DNA of 64,000 nt from Mycobacterium sp. OAS707 (GCF_014873705.1 NZ_JADBDS010000002.1:1116001-1180000); one strand, 5' to 3'. Counted from the stretch's first letter, positions 27,892 through 38,511 are shown. Notes: a model not told the origin generated them from the sequence alone. Translations and numbers: made by a program.

Positions 27892-30800
27892 TCACCGCAC
27901 ATACACGTCGCCGTCACCCAGCCGCGCCGCCGGATCGAGCAGCATCTCCGCCTCCTGCCGCTTCTCCGGCGCCTCATGGCTGAACCGGCGATCGGCAGGC
28001 TTCTCGTACAGCGCAGGCCCACCGGCGATCGCCGACGCCAGCCGGTGCTGACCGGCCAGCACGCGTGCCTCGAACCGCTCCTGGTAGTCCTTGCGCTGCT
28101 CGGGATTCAGCGCCGCGATGAACGCCTGCGGATGCACCAGCGCGATCAGACCGGACACGTGACCGAACCCGAGGCTGGTGATCAGCCCCGCCTTGAGCGG
28201 GAACTTCTCCCCCAGCCGCAAGGTGTCGCGCAGCCACACCAGGTGCGCGGCGCTGGCCAGCTCGTCGTCGACGCAGTCCAGGCTGCGGTTCGGCGGGATG
28301 ACGCCGTCGCGCAGGATCTGGCACAGCCCCATCATCTGGAAGGCCGCGGCACCACCCTTGCTGTGGCCGGTCAGGCTCTTCTGCGACACCACGAACAGCG
28401 GTGCGCCCGCAGAGCGGCCCATCGCGTCGGCGAGCCGCTCGTGCAGCTCGGTCTCGTTCGGATCGTTGGCCAGCGTGGAGGTGTCGTGCTTGGACACCAC
28501 CGCGATGTCGTCGGGGCCGACGCCGAGCTTGGCCAGTGAACGCGCCAACTCCGACTCACGACCACCGCGGCCTGCGCCCAACGCGCCAAGTCCCGGAGCC
28601 GGAATCGAGGTGTGCACACCGTCGCCGAACGACGAGACATAGGCGAGCACCGACAGCACCGGAAGACCCATCTGCAACGCGAGGTCACCGCGGGCCAGCA
28701 GGATGGTGCCGCCGCCCTGGCCTTCGACGAACCCGAGCCGACGACGATCGTTGGCGCGCGAGAACTTCGAGTCGCTGATGCCCTTGGCGCGCATCATCTC
28801 GGTGTCGGCGGTGGCCGACATGTCACCGAAGCCGATGATCGCCTCGAGCGTCAGGTCGTCGTAGCCGCCTGCGACGACGAAATCCGCCTTGCCCAACCGG
28901 ATCTTGTCGACGCCCTCTTCGACCGAGACCGCCGCGGTGGCGCACGCGCCGACCGGGTGGATCATCGCGCCGTAGCTGCCGATGTAGGACTGAACGACGT
29001 GGCCCGCGTACACGTTCGGCAGGACCTCTTGCAGGATGTCGTTCGGCTTGTTCCTGCCGAGCAGGTTGCCGTGATACATGGTCTGCATCGACGTCAGGCC
29101 GCCCATGCCGGTGCCCTGGGTGTTGGCCACCAGGCTGGGGTGCACCCAGCGCATCAACTCGGCCGGAGTGAATCCAGCTGACAGGAACGCGTCGACGGTG
29201 GTGACCAGGTTCCAGATGGCCAACCGGTCGATCGAGTTCATCATCTCCTGGCTGACGCCATACACCATCGGGTTGAACCCGGTGGGGATCTGCGCGCCGA
29301 CCGTCCGCGACAACTTCGTCTTGCGCGGCACCCGAATTTCGGTGCCCGCCTTGCGAGTGACCTGCCAGTCGCCGCTGTCCGGCACCGGCGCGATGACGGT
29401 GTGCTCCGGATCGAACTGGACGAACTGACGCGCCTCTTCCTGAGAGGACACCACGAACGTGAAGTCCTTGTCGAGGAACACCGAAACCAGCAGCGGCGCA
29501 GCGTGATCGGGGTCGATCGCGCCGTCGTCGACGAATTCGCGGATACCGACGCGCTCGACGACCGCGTCGTGGTAGCGCTCAACCAGCTCGCCCTCGTCGA
29601 CCAGGTCGCCGGTCTGCGTGTCGTACCAACCCGGCGTCGGGTCGTCCTCCCACTTGACCAGGCCTGTGGTCCACGCCAGTTCGAGCACACCGGCCGCCGA
29701 CAGCTCGTTGTCGACCTCCATCTCGAAGCGAGTCCGCGATGAGCCGTACGGTCCCAATTCGGCGCCGCCCACGATCACGACCAGATCGGCCGGGTCGACC
29801 TCGAGGTCCGCCCACTCGGGCGCCGGCGCGGACTGGTAGCCCCGCGGCGGCGACGGCAGTGCCCGGATGGTGCCCTCGTCGTCCGCCTCTTCGTCGGTGG
29901 CGGCTTCGCCCAGCATGTCCTCACGCGCCTTGGCTGCCAGCTCGGACAGGTCGAGGTCGACCTCCGCCAGGCCGCCGGTCAGGTCGGCCTGCAGCGGCTC
30001 GCGGGCCGCGGCGACCTTGGACTCGATGTCGCACAGGCCGAGCAGCATGCTCGCCATCTCTTCGGTCGTGTACGTCGTCACGCCTGCTTCTTCGACCGCA
30101 CCGACGATTGCGTCGTTGTGGCCCATCAGCCCGGTGCCCTTGGTCCAGCCGATCAGCGCGTGCGCCAACGAAACTCGTTGTGCCCACGACGACTCGGCCT
30201 TCCACCGCGACACCACCGCATCCAGTGCGGCCTTGGCCTCGCCGTACGCACCGTCGCCACCGAACATGCCGCGGTTCGGCGAACCGGGCAGCACGACGTG
30301 CAGGCGCGCCGCGATGTCGCGCTCGGCACCGATGTGCGACAGCCCGCCGATCAGCCGTTGCACGGCCCACAGCAGCACCTTCATCTCCATCTCGGCGCGC
30401 GAGCCGGCGTCGGACAGATCACCGGCCACCCGCGGCGCTGCGAACGGGAACAGCAGCGTCGGGGTCTGCGCATCCTTGAGGTGAATGGACTGCGGCCCAA
30501 GGCTTTCGGTCTGCTCGGTGCCGACCCACTCGACGAGCTTGTCGATGTCGGTGTACGACGCCATGTTGGCGGGCACCACCCACAGCTTCGCGTCAAAGCG
30601 TGCGTTGTCGCGATACAGGTTGCGGTAGAACGCCAACCGGTCGTCCTCGAGCTTGGACGTCGTTGCGATCACCGTCGCGCCGCCGTCGAGCAGTTGGGCC
30701 ACCACGGACGCGGCGATGGATCCCTTCGACGCGCCAGTAACGACGGCGACCTCATCGGTGTATTTACCCTTGCCAGGGTTCTCGGCGCCTGCCGCGGCAC

Positions 30801-33800
30801 GCCCGTAGAGCGAGGCGTGAATGTTGCGGCCTGTGGCCAGGGCCTTGCCCTGCCACCAGGTGGCTTGCGTGCCAACGACATTGCCTGCGCCCTCGAACCG
30901 AGCGGAGATGCGCTGCCAGTCGGCGTCGATCTCGCTCTCGTCGAGCACCCAGATCTTGGCCAGGTCCTCGCGTGCGCTGGCCCACCGGTCGTCGAACAGC
31001 ACCGCCTTGCGGCCGTCGAACGTGGGAGCCACCAAACGCGGCCAGTCCGAACCGAGTTCGGCGGTGACCAGGTCGATGAGCTCGGCGTCGGTGGCCTCGG
31101 GCACCGGAATCGGAGTGTCAAGGCCGAGCTGCCCGAGGATCAGGCGGGCGGCCGAGGCGAGCACGCCGTTGCGGCCGGTGACCTGTTCGGCGAACTCGCC
31201 AAGCGCGGCGGAATCCACCACCCCTCCCCCGGCACCACCGGCAGCCGACGGGAGCGACACCGGAACACCTTGGCGCGCACCGACTGCCATCACGGCCGCG
31301 TCGATGACCTTGTCGACGGTCGCCGCGTCGGCGAGCGCACCGTCGTGCAGACCGCCGAGCTCACCGCCGCGGACACTGGAGCCCTCGCGGGTGCCCAGCG
31401 CCACCTCGACGGTCACATGCTTGACCCAGCCGTCACCGAGTTCCCAGGCCTTCTTGACCCGCTCGCCGATGTAGGCCGGCCGCTTGCCGGACGGGCCGAG
31501 CACCGTGCGTAACTGATCGTTGATCGCATCGGAAAGTACTGGGCCGAACGGCTTGTAGGTCCGCGCCAACTTGGCGACCTGTCCCTTCAACCCGGCCAGG
31601 TCGGCCTCGGCCGCGCCGTCGATGGCACCGAGGTTCAGCTCGGAGCCCAGGTCGACCAGCAGCTGGTTGCGTCGCGACGACGCACCGTCGGTGATCGACT
31701 CGATCGAATCCAGCGGCTCGATCTGATCGATGCGCATCTTGGCCGACAACGCGATCAACGCCATCGTGGCGTCGGCGGCGTCGTAGCCGAGATCATCCGG
31801 GCGCGGGCCCCCGGAAGGAGCCGCAGGCGCGGGCGCCGGGGCGACCGGGGCAGCGGCCTCGACGGGTGCGGCCTCCGCGGCGGGCGCAGGCGTCTCGTCG
31901 AGGTCGTCCTCGGGCTCCGGATCGGTATCCGTGGCGAACAGCACCGCGGCGTCGCGCTCGGAGTTCAGCACTTCTGTTGTGTTGTGCGAATACTCGGGCA
32001 GCTTGAGCGTGTTGGTGGCCAGGCCCGCAACGGTCGGCGCCGACTTCACGCCGATCTCGACGAACCGCTCGATGCCAAGACCGCCCGCGGCCTCCTCGAT
32101 GAAGAGCAGGTCTTGGGTCTCGATCCAGCGCACCGGGCTGGCGAACTGCCATGCAAGAAGCTCGATGACGACCTTGCGGCACAGCTCGGCCGGCTTCTCG
32201 TTGCGCCACGTGTCGTAGTCGGCGAGGATCTCGTCGAGCGGCTCGGCGGGCACCAGGTCGCGGATCTCCTGGATGAAGTCACGGTCCAACGTGAACGGCC
32301 GCGGCACCAGGTTCGGGATGTACTTGCCGATGATCAGGTTCGGATCCTTGTCGCGCGGCATGACGCGCTCCAGCGACCGGCGGAAGTCGGCGACGCCGAC
32401 CCGCAGCACCGACGAGTGGAACGGCACGTCGATGCCTGGCACCAGGATGAACGACCGCTTGCCGCCGGAGATTTCGCGTCGCCGCTCGACCTCTTCCTCG
32501 AGCGCCTCCAGACCGCGCACGGTGCCCGCGATCGCGTACTGCGAGCCACGCAGGTTGAAGTTCACGATCTCCAGGAATTCACCTGTGCGCTCAGAGATTT
32601 CGGCGATGAACTGCTTCACGTCGGCGTCGTCGAGATCGATCTGCGACGGCCGGATCGCGGCCAACCGGTAGTTGGACCGGCCGAGGTGATCGCGCGGCAC
32701 GATGTCGTGCATCTTGCTGCCGCGGTGGAACACGACCTCCAGCAGCGCCTCCAGTTCGTACACGCCGGACACGCAGGCCAGCGCGGTGTACTCACCGACG
32801 GAGTGCCCACATGCGATGGCACCCTCGACGAACGCGCCCTGCTCACGCATTTCGGCCACCTGGGCGGCGGCCACCGTCGCCATCGCGACCTGAGTGAACT
32901 GCGTCAGGAACAGCACGCCATCCGGGTGGTGGTAGTGCACACCGCTGGCGATCAGGCTGGTCGGGTTGTCACGCACCACGTGCAGCACCGAGAAGCCCAA
33001 CGTGTCGCGGGTGAACTTGTCCGCGGTGTCCCACACCTTGCGGGCGGCCTTGGACCGGGCGCGGACCTCCATGCCCATGCCCTTGTGCTGAATGCCCTGA
33101 CCCGGGAACGCATAGACGGTCTTCGGCGCCTCCAGTTGCGCGGTCGCCGACATCACCAGCTCGGAGCCGACGCGGGCGGCCACCTCGATGATCTCTGCGC
33201 CGCGGTCGATTCCGACGCGGTCGACGCGGAAGTCGATCTCGTCGCCGGGCAGCACCATGCCGAGGAAGCGCGACGTCCAGCCGACCACGCGGGCAGGCGG
33301 AGCGGGCTTGCCATCGGTCGCAGCGACCACGTGTTGCGCTGCTGCGGACAGCCACATGCCGTGCACGATGGGCGATTTCAGCCCGGCCAGCAGTGCGGCG
33401 GCGCGGTCGGTGTGGATCGGGTTGTGATCGCCCGAGACCACCGCGAACGCGCTCATGTCGGTCGGCGCCGCGACGGTGACGTCGCGGCGGCGCCGACGCG
33501 GTGTGTCGGTCGCGTTGTCGGTCATCGCACCGCCCGCGCGCGGCGGGTCGGTCAGCTCGGCTGCGCCGGTGCGGCCGCGGATCGCGAAGCGCTCCTCGAG
33601 CGTCGCCAGCTGAGTCCCGTCGGCGGCGAGAATGGATACCGAGACCGGGATCACCCGGCCGTACTCCGTGTCGGTCGCAGCGGAAACCGTTGCGGTGACG
33701 GTCAATTCGGCCTTGCTCTTCGGCATCGCGGTGAGCAGGTGCGCGGCGTGGTCCAGATGCACCAGGCTCAGCAGGCCCTCGACGACGGGGAAGCCGTCAT

Positions 33801-36800
33801 CGGTGACCGCCGACCCGATGGCGGAGAACACCGCGGGCCAGCAGTGGCCGACCAGAGCATCCGGCACCAGCGCGAGGCCGGGCGCCAGTGGCGCACCGAA
33901 CGTCGCGGTCACCCCGGTGTGATCAGCGACCTCCTCGGGATCCCACTCGACGGTGACCTTGGCGGTGCCGTCATGCACCGGCGGAAGGGCGTCGGGCCCC
34001 TCGACACCGGCCGCGATGGCCAGCACCGACCGCATTGCCGTCGAGGCGTCTTCGACCGTGACCACAGGCATGCCGCCGTCGACCGTGCAGGGCGGCAACG
34101 TGAAGCGGATGTTGATCCAGATGTCGGAGAGCGGGACGGCGAGCGTCACGGTGTCACCGGTCAGTTCCAGCCGCGCACCCGTGGACGGGTGTGTGGCGGA
34201 ACGGTTTTCGTTGACCTGCCACTCGTCGGGTGCGCCGATGCGGTGTACCGGGTTGATCGCGGTACGGCCCGCCCACAGCACGTCGGGCGAATCCAGCACC
34301 ACCGCAAGCGGACCGGTGACGTCGGCGCGCGCCTGGCGGCGGGAGACCACTGCGGCGGGCTGCCCGTCGGTGGCCAGGGTGGCGTCGATCGCGGCCTGCT
34401 CGAAGCGGTCCAGCAGCTCGCCGACGGGCTCGTCCACTCGGGTGATGCCCGCCACCGACTGCGTGCCGGGGATGATGCAGACCTGATCGGCGGTGTAGCG
34501 GGCGTCGTGGGCCTGCCACAGCGAGTCGCTGCGCCACCACCGGCGCACGTCCTTGTCGATGACCGGGACGAAGTTGACCGGCTTGCCGAGCATCTTGCAC
34601 AGCGTGACGAACCACGGCACGTCGGCCGGGTGCAGCTTGAGGGTTTCGGCCTCCGGGTAGCGCGACAGCAACAGGGCGATCGCCTGCTCCGGATTGTTCA
34701 GCAGCGCAACGTCATTGAACAGAGTCTCGATCGAACCCGAGTCCTGCGGGTGCAGTCGGGCCTCGGCACGCTCGAGCATCTGCTGGAACCGGTCGCGCCA
34801 GGTGTCGGCCAACCACGGAGTGCCGGGCAGTTTGGTGTCGGCGGTGCTGTTGTCCTCGCCGATGGCCAGCTCGATGTAGCGCCGCAACCACTGCGCATAC
34901 GTCATGTCCCCGATGTCGCCGAAGTACGGCTTGCAGGTGTTCGCCATCGCGGCGATGATCTCGTCGCGCCGCGCCTCGACGGCGTCCGCGTCGCCGGCGA
35001 CCTCGTCGAGCAACCGGCCGCACCGCGACGCGGTGTTGTCGATCTCGTGGATGTCGGCGCCCAGCTGGCTGCGCGAGGACGCCATGCCGCCTTGGGCCTT
35101 GCCGGCGCTGATCCAGTGGTCGGTGCCGGTGGTCTCGACGAGCATCTGCTTGACCGCGGGCGAGGTGGTGGCCTCCAGCGTCGCCATCGCCGCGGTGCCG
35201 ACCAGGATGCCGTCGACGGGCATCGCAGGGAAGCCGTAGGCCTCGGCCCACGAACCCGACAGGTACTCGGCCGCCCGCTCCGGGGTGCCGATACCGCCGC
35301 CGACGCAGACCGTGATGTTAGACAGCTTGCGTAGCTCGGCATACGTCGCGAGCAACAAGTCGTCGAGGTCTTCCCACGAATGGTGGCCACCGGCGCGGCC
35401 GCCCTCGATGTGCACGATGACGTCCTTGCCGGGCACCTCGGCGGCGATGTTGATGACCGACTTGATCTGGTCGATCGTGCCTGGCTTGAACACCACGTGG
35501 CTGATGCCGACGCTGTTGAGCTCGTCGATCAGCTCGACGGCTTCCTCGAGATCAGGGATGCCCGCGGACACGACGACGCCGTCGATCGGGGCGCCCGACT
35601 GACGAGCGCGCTGCACCAGCCGCTTCCCGCCGACCTGCAGCTTCCACAGGTACGGATCCAGGAACAGCGAGTTGAACTGGACGGCGCGGCCCGGCTCCAG
35701 CATCTGGGTCAGCTCGGCGATGCGCCCCTCGAAGATCTCCTCGGTGACCTGACCGCCACCGGCCAGCTCGGCCCAGTGGCCGGCGTTGGCGGCCGCGGCG
35801 ACGATCTTCGCGTCGACGGTCGTCGGCGTCATGCCCGCGAGCAGGATCGGCGAGCGGCCGGTCAGGCGGGTGAACTTCGTCGACAGCTTGACCGAACCGT
35901 CGGGAAGTTTGACGGTGGTCGGCTTGTAGCTCGACCACGCCGGTGGAACGTCGGGCTCGCCGCCGACGGTGAACAGGTTGCGCTGGCCGACGCGGGTGGC
36001 CGCAGGGACCAGGCCGATGCCGAGACCGCGGACGACCGGCGCCGTCACACGGGTCGCGGTGTCGCTGGGGCCGAGGTCGAGGATCCACTTCGCGCCCGAG
36101 TCGTGCAGCCGCTCGACCTCGCCGACCCAGTCGACTGGCTCGACGAACACAGCCTTGGCGAAGTGATGGGTGAGCTCGCGGTCGATGCTGGTGCGGGCGG
36201 CCCATTCGTCGATCAGGTCGACGGCGGGTGCGAGACGCGGCGTGTGGAAGCCGACCTCGACCTGGATGCCGTGGAACACCGGGGAGAAGACTGCGCCGCC
36301 GCGAAGCTTGTTCTTGCGCTCGGCCTCTTCCTTTTCGGTGATCTTGCTGCAGTACAGCTCGAAGCGGCCGAGCTGCTCCGGCGTGCCGGTGATGACGACG
36401 GAACGCCTACCGTTGCGAATCGACAGCACCGGCGGCAGCACGGTGCGGACGTCCTGAGAGAACTCCTCGAGCAGTTCGGCAATGCGGTCGGGGTCGGCGT
36501 TGGTGACCGACACCATCGGCGACTTGTCGCCGCGGCCGACCATGCCCCGGCGACGCGACATCAGCGACCCGGCGGCACCCATCAGCTGCAGGATCGCCAG
36601 CAGCTCGGCGTCCCTGGCGCCCTGCGCCTTCAACGACTCGCAACCCAAGATGCCCTGCGAATGTCCGGCCATCGCGACCGGCGCGGTGCCGTAGAGGTCG
36701 AGGCCCTGGCGGATGACGGCGCGGGTCGCAGCCATCTGGGTGAGCAGGATGCCCGGGCCCGAGATGGCGATGGCCATCAGCTGCTTGGCGGTGGGCAGCG

Positions 36801-37113
36801 TCTCTTCTGCGGCGAGGGCGCGCACCCACTGCAGCGGCTCGAAGCCGATCGGGCGCACCACGACGAGTTCACGGGCCACCGGTTCGAGCAGCAGCGCGGC
36901 CTCACCGACGATCTCGCTCAGCTCGGATTCGATGCCTGCGGAGCTGACCAGCTCCTCCAGGTTCTCCAGCCAGGCCCCGCCCTGGCCGCCGAATGCGACC
37001 GCGTAGGGCTCTCCTGCGTTCAAACGATCGACGAGGGCGTGTGTACCTGCCATGGCTTGCGAGGCGCCGTTGTCGCGGCTGGTGGTCACTCTGCTCTGTT
37101 CGTTGATCGTCAC
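27892..37113 (-). CDS. fas: Type I fatty acid synthase
   Basis: 3073 residues from GTG 37113 (GAGGGAGA upstream). Domains in order: acetyltransferase with GHSQG (Ser152); FMN enoyl reductase from about 415 (SPILLAGMTPTTVD; GGGIGTPE near 608); dehydratase with the hot-dog motif SGDHNPIHTD near 1228; malonyl/palmitoyl transferase with YAFPGQG near 1334 and GHSVGEYTAL near 1437; a Pro/Ala linker and ACP with DGASSRRNQLL near 1808, holding the phosphopantetheine Ser; ketoreductase with VVTGASKGSIA near 2124; ketosynthase with GACATAAVS near 2724 and the catalytic His in SKHDTST and GHSKGG. It makes C16-C26 acyl-CoAs de novo as a hexamer. Equivalent to Rv2524c. Confidence 0.97.
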   Translation of the reverse strand: MTINEQSRVTTSRDNGASQAMAGTHALVDRLNAGEPYAVAFGGQGGAWLENLEELVSSAGIESELSEIVGEAALLLEPVARELVVVRPIGFEPLQWVRALAAEETLPTAKQLMAIAISGPGILLTQMAATRAVIRQGLDLYGTAPVAMAGHSQGILGCESLKAQGARDAELLAILQLMGAAGSLMSRRRGMVGRGDKSPMVSVTNADPDRIAELLEEFSQDVRTVLPPVLSIRNGRRSVVITGTPEQLGRFELYCSKITEKEEAERKNKLRGGAVFSPVFHGIQVEVGFHTPRLAPAVDLIDEWAARTSIDRELTHHFAKAVFVEPVDWVGEVERLHDSGAKWILDLGPSDTATRVTAPVVRGLGIGLVPAATRVGQRNLFTVGGEPDVPPAWSSYKPTTVKLPDGSVKLSTKFTRLTGRSPILLAGMTPTTVDAKIVAAAANAGHWAELAGGGQVTEEIFEGRIAELTQMLEPGRAVQFNSLFLDPYLWKLQVGGKRLVQRARQSGAPIDGVVVSAGIPDLEEAVELIDELNSVGISHVVFKPGTIDQIKSVINIAAEVPGKDVIVHIEGGRAGGHHSWEDLDDLLLATYAELRKLSNITVCVGGGIGTPERAAEYLSGSWAEAYGFPAMPVDGILVGTAAMATLEATTSPAVKQMLVETTGTDHWISAGKAQGGMASSRSQLGADIHEIDNTASRCGRLLDEVAGDADAVEARRDEIIAAMANTCKPYFGDIGDMTYAQWLRRYIELAIGEDNSTADTKLPGTPWLADTWRDRFQQMLERAEARLHPQDSGSIETLFNDVALLNNPEQAIALLLSRYPEAETLKLHPADVPWFVTLCKMLGKPVNFVPVIDKDVRRWWRSDSLWQAHDARYTADQVCIIPGTQSVAGITRVDEPVGELLDRFEQAAIDATLATDGQPAAVVSRRQARADVTGPLAVVLDSPDVLWAGRTAINPVHRIGAPDEWQVNENRSATHPSTGARLELTGDTVTLAVPLSDIWINIRFTLPPCTVDGGMPVVTVEDASTAMRSVLAIAAGVEGPDALPPVHDGTAKVTVEWDPEEVADHTGVTATFGAPLAPGLALVPDALVGHCWPAVFSAIGSAVTDDGFPVVEGLLSLVHLDHAAHLLTAMPKSKAELTVTATVSAATDTEYGRVIPVSVSILAADGTQLATLEERFAIRGRTGAAELTDPPRAGGAMTDNATDTPRRRRRDVTVAAPTDMSAFAVVSGDHNPIHTDRAAALLAGLKSPIVHGMWLSAAAQHVVAATDGKPAPPARVVGWTSRFLGMVLPGDEIDFRVDRVGIDRGAEIIEVAARVGSELVMSATAQLEAPKTVYAFPGQGIQHKGMGMEVRARSKAARKVWDTADKFTRDTLGFSVLHVVRDNPTSLIASGVHYHHPDGVLFLTQFTQVAMATVAAAQVAEMREQGAFVEGAIACGHSVGEYTALACVSGVYELEALLEVVFHRGSKMHDIVPRDHLGRSNYRLAAIRPSQIDLDDADVKQFIAEISERTGEFLEIVNFNLRGSQYAIAGTVRGLEALEEEVERRREISGGKRSFILVPGIDVPFHSSVLRVGVADFRRSLERVMPRDKDPNLIIGKYIPNLVPRPFTLDRDFIQEIRDLVPAEPLDEILADYDTWRNEKPAELCRKVVIELLAWQFASPVRWIETQDLLFIEEAAGGLGIERFVEIGVKSAPTVAGLATNTLKLPEYSHNTTEVLNSERDAAVLFATDTDPEPEDDLDETPAPAAEAAPVEAAAPVAPAPAPAAPSGGPRPDDLGYDAADATMALIALSAKMRIDQIEPLDSIESITDGASSRRNQLLVDLGSELNLGAIDGAAEADLAGLKGQVAKLARTYKPFGPVLSDAINDQLRTVLGPSGKRPAYIGERVKKAWELGDGWVKHVTVEVALGTREGSSVRGGELGGLHDGALADAATVDKVIDAAVMAVGARQGVPVSLPSAAGGAGGGVVDSAALGEFAEQVTGRNGVLASAARLILGQLGLDTPIPVPEATDAELIDLVTAELGSDWPRLVAPTFDGRKAVLFDDRWASAREDLAKIWVLDESEIDADWQRISARFEGAGNVVGTQATWWQGKALATGRNIHASLYGRAAAGAENPGKGKYTDEVAVVTGASKGSIAASVVAQLLDGGATVIATTSKLEDDRLAFYRNLYRDNARFDAKLWVVPANMASYTDIDKLVEWVGTEQTESLGPQSIHLKDAQTPTLLFPFAAPRVAGDLSDAGSRAEMEMKVLLWAVQRLIGGLSHIGAERDIAARLHVVLPGSPNRGMFGGDGAYGEAKAALDAVVSRWKAESSWAQRVSLAHALIGWTKGTGLMGHNDAIVGAVEEAGVTTYTTEEMASMLLGLCDIESKVAAAREPLQADLTGGLAEVDLDLSELAAKAREDMLGEAATDEEADDEGTIRALPSPPRGYQSAPAPEWADLEVDPADLVVIVGGAELGPYGSSRTRFEMEVDNELSAAGVLELAWTTGLVKWEDDPTPGWYDTQTGDLVDEGELVERYHDAVVERVGIREFVDDGAIDPDHAAPLLVSVFLDKDFTFVVSSQEEARQFVQFDPEHTVIAPVPDSGDWQVTRKAGTEIRVPRKTKLSRTVGAQIPTGFNPMVYGVSQEMMNSIDRLAIWNLVTTVDAFLSAGFTPAELMRWVHPSLVANTQGTGMGGLTSMQTMYHGNLLGRNKPNDILQEVLPNVYAGHVVQSYIGSYGAMIHPVGACATAAVSVEEGVDKIRLGKADFVVAGGYDDLTLEAIIGFGDMSATADTEMMRAKGISDSKFSRANDRRRLGFVEGQGGGTILLARGDLALQMGLPVLSVLAYVSSFGDGVHTSIPAPGLGALGAGRGGRESELARSLAKLGVGPDDIAVVSKHDTSTLANDPNETELHERLADAMGRSAGAPLFVVSQKSLTGHSKGGAAAFQMMGLCQILRDGVIPPNRSLDCVDDELASAAHLVWLRDTLRLGEKFPLKAGLITSLGFGHVSGLIALVHPQAFIAALNPEQRKDYQERFEARVLAGQHRLASAIAGGPALYEKPADRRFSHEAPEKRQEAEMLLDPAARLGDGDVYVR

Positions 37114-37599
37114 GTCTTGTTATCTCCCTCGGTACGTTCTCGCGCGTATCGCTCGTCTGTGCTGTCGTCTCTTGGAGGCCATGCGATTCGGCGTCGAATC
37201 CCGGCTGGTTCAGGCCTGTCCGGCACGCGGGCCATCCGACAGTCTGTCTAGACGGGTCCCCTGGCGGTCCCAGCCTCTCCAGCCGTACTAAGAGTGGCAT
37301 AAGAGACCGCACCATTTTCGCGCCCTAAATGGTTACTAGCGAGTTCTACGCACGGGTAACCACATGTTCGATAACACCGGCCGGGGCGAGGCCCGAACCT
37401 ATGCGGGACAAACGTCCTGCTGGCAGGTGGTTACGGTCGAGTAGGCGCAACAGTGCAGATCAAGGCAGTATTGTTATGTAATCGTTATGTAAAAATTTCG
37501 CTTCGTGCCGCCGGGCGCGTCGGCACGCGCAAAGTCGACAACTTGACAGAATTTGTCTTCTCCCGCCCACTGGCTACCAGAAAAAGTTTGCTGGCTCTA
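37114..37599. promoter_or_regulatory. fas upstream region (about 490 bp, no gene)
   Basis: No convincing ORF on either strand. It should hold the fas promoter and regulator sites (FasR is the known activator of fas in mycobacteria, but I cannot assign its site by eye). Visible structure: TGGTTAC (37330-37336) inverted at 37356-37362 with a 19-bp spacer, and two direct copies of GTTATGTAA exactly 11 bp apart (37473-37481 and 37484-37492) in an AT-rich patch. No other signal seen. Confidence 0.5.
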
Positions 37600-37615
37600 C
37601 TTACTGATCAGTAAG
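37600..37615. promoter_or_regulatory. Perfect 16-bp palindrome between the DUF1906 gene and fas
   Basis: CTTACTGATCAGTAAG equals its own reverse complement and is followed by TTTTA on the plus strand. Its TTACTnnnnAGTAA form looks like a TetR-family operator. It begins 2 bp past the DUF1906 stop codon, so a small terminator is the alternative. Confidence 0.5.
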
Positions 37616-37617
37616 TT

Positions 37618-38352
37618 TTAGTCCCACTGACCGAATCGCGACTTGAGAATGTGGTTGATGTCGACCCCGATGCCGCCGACGTTCTGCTTGTCGATCTCGA
37701 CCTGGTGCAGGTGCGCGGCGGGATGCACGAACCCCTTCGGCGAGCCCCAGTTGTGCTGCCAGAAGTAGGAGCCCAGCCCATCCTGCAGCGCCCAGTCGAT
37801 GGTCTTGGCGTTGGCGTAGACCCCGACGCGCTGATGGCCCAGCACCGACTCCCACCCGCGCAGATAGGGCGCGACCTGGCTCTTGTACTGGTCGTAGCTG
37901 GGATCGTCGTCGATCGACGCGTAGATGGGAGCGCCATACGAGCCGCCTGCCGCCACGTGCAATTGCCAGCCGCGTTTGGCGTGTGCCACGCCTGCGCTCT
38001 GTCCGCCGAGCCAGTCCGCGGTGTCCTGCTTGCCGTATTGATAGCAGGAGACGATCTTCAACCCGTTCTGATACAGGTCGCGGGCCTCGGGCAGCTGGAT
38101 CGGCTTGCCGAGCATCCAAGCGCCCCCTGGCCGCCGATCGGAGACGTAGCGGATCGCGCCCTGCGCACCGGACGCCCGCAGATCAGGAGCTTTGATGATG
38201 CCTGCCGCGTAGTCCAGCAGGATGCCAAGCGGCGCCGCGTTGGCTCGGGGCGGCGCCAGCGCCGATGCCGCCGCCTCCAGGCCGGCGCCGAGGCCGAGCA
38301 CCGCTGGCGCGGCCGCGGCGCATTTGAGCACGTCGCGCCGGGATATTGCCAC
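37618..38352 (-). CDS. Tat-exported DUF1906 glycoside-hydrolase-like protein
   Basis: 244 residues from GTG 38352. Twin-arginine signal SRRDVLKCAAAAPAVLGLG, cleaved around ANAAP. The mature domain is a TIM-barrel of the DUF1906 (GH25-like) group: GILLDYAAG start, IRYVSD, VSCYQYGK, PIYASIDDDP with the acidic pair at the expected active site, and a final VDINHIL. Substrate is presumably a cell-wall glycan, unproven. Equivalent to Rv2525c, a known Tat substrate. Leaderless start. Confidence 0.88.
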   Translation of the reverse strand: MAISRRDVLKCAAAAPAVLGLGAGLEAAASALAPPRANAAPLGILLDYAAGIIKAPDLRASGAQGAIRYVSDRRPGGAWMLGKPIQLPEARDLYQNGLKIVSCYQYGKQDTADWLGGQSAGVAHAKRGWQLHVAAGGSYGAPIYASIDDDPSYDQYKSQVAPYLRGWESVLGHQRVGVYANAKTIDWALQDGLGSYFWQHNWGSPKGFVHPAAHLHQVEIDKQNVGGIGVDINHILKSRFGQWD

Positions 38353-38359
38353 GTGCCAC

Positions 38360-38365
38360 AGAATA
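38360..38365 (-). promoter_or_regulatory. -10 box for leaderless DUF1906 gene
   Basis: TATTCT on the minus strand, 7 bases before GTG 38352. Confidence 0.55.
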
Positions 38366-38373
38366 TGACACCA

Positions 38374-38423
38374 GTATCAATTTTCACGTTATCGCCACTG
38401 GTCACATCTGTATCAAGATTCAC
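38374..38423 (-). promoter_or_regulatory. Two direct repeats upstream of the DUF1906 gene
   Basis: Minus-strand GTGAAAATTGATAC (38387-38374) and GTGAATCTTGATAC (38423-38410) match at 12 of 14 positions and start 36 bp apart. The nearer one is 8 bp upstream of the -10 box, where an activator or repressor would sit. An 8-bp inverted repeat CCACTGGT (38395-38402) and ACCAGTGG (38445-38452) overlaps the same gap. Confidence 0.5.
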
Positions 38424-38511
38424 AAGTGGGCGGCATGCTGCGAAACCAGTGGTCGTAGGGGCACAAGATCACGAAATCCGCTGACAAGCTGCGCTCAGAC
38501 CGTGCAATTCC

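Noticed and set aside
31984..35334. Very long open frame (1116 codons) on the plus strand opposite fas
   Set aside because: It lies antisense within the well-supported fas domains, its sequence is Arg/His/Gly-rich as expected of a GC-rich shadow frame, and no domain is recognisable.
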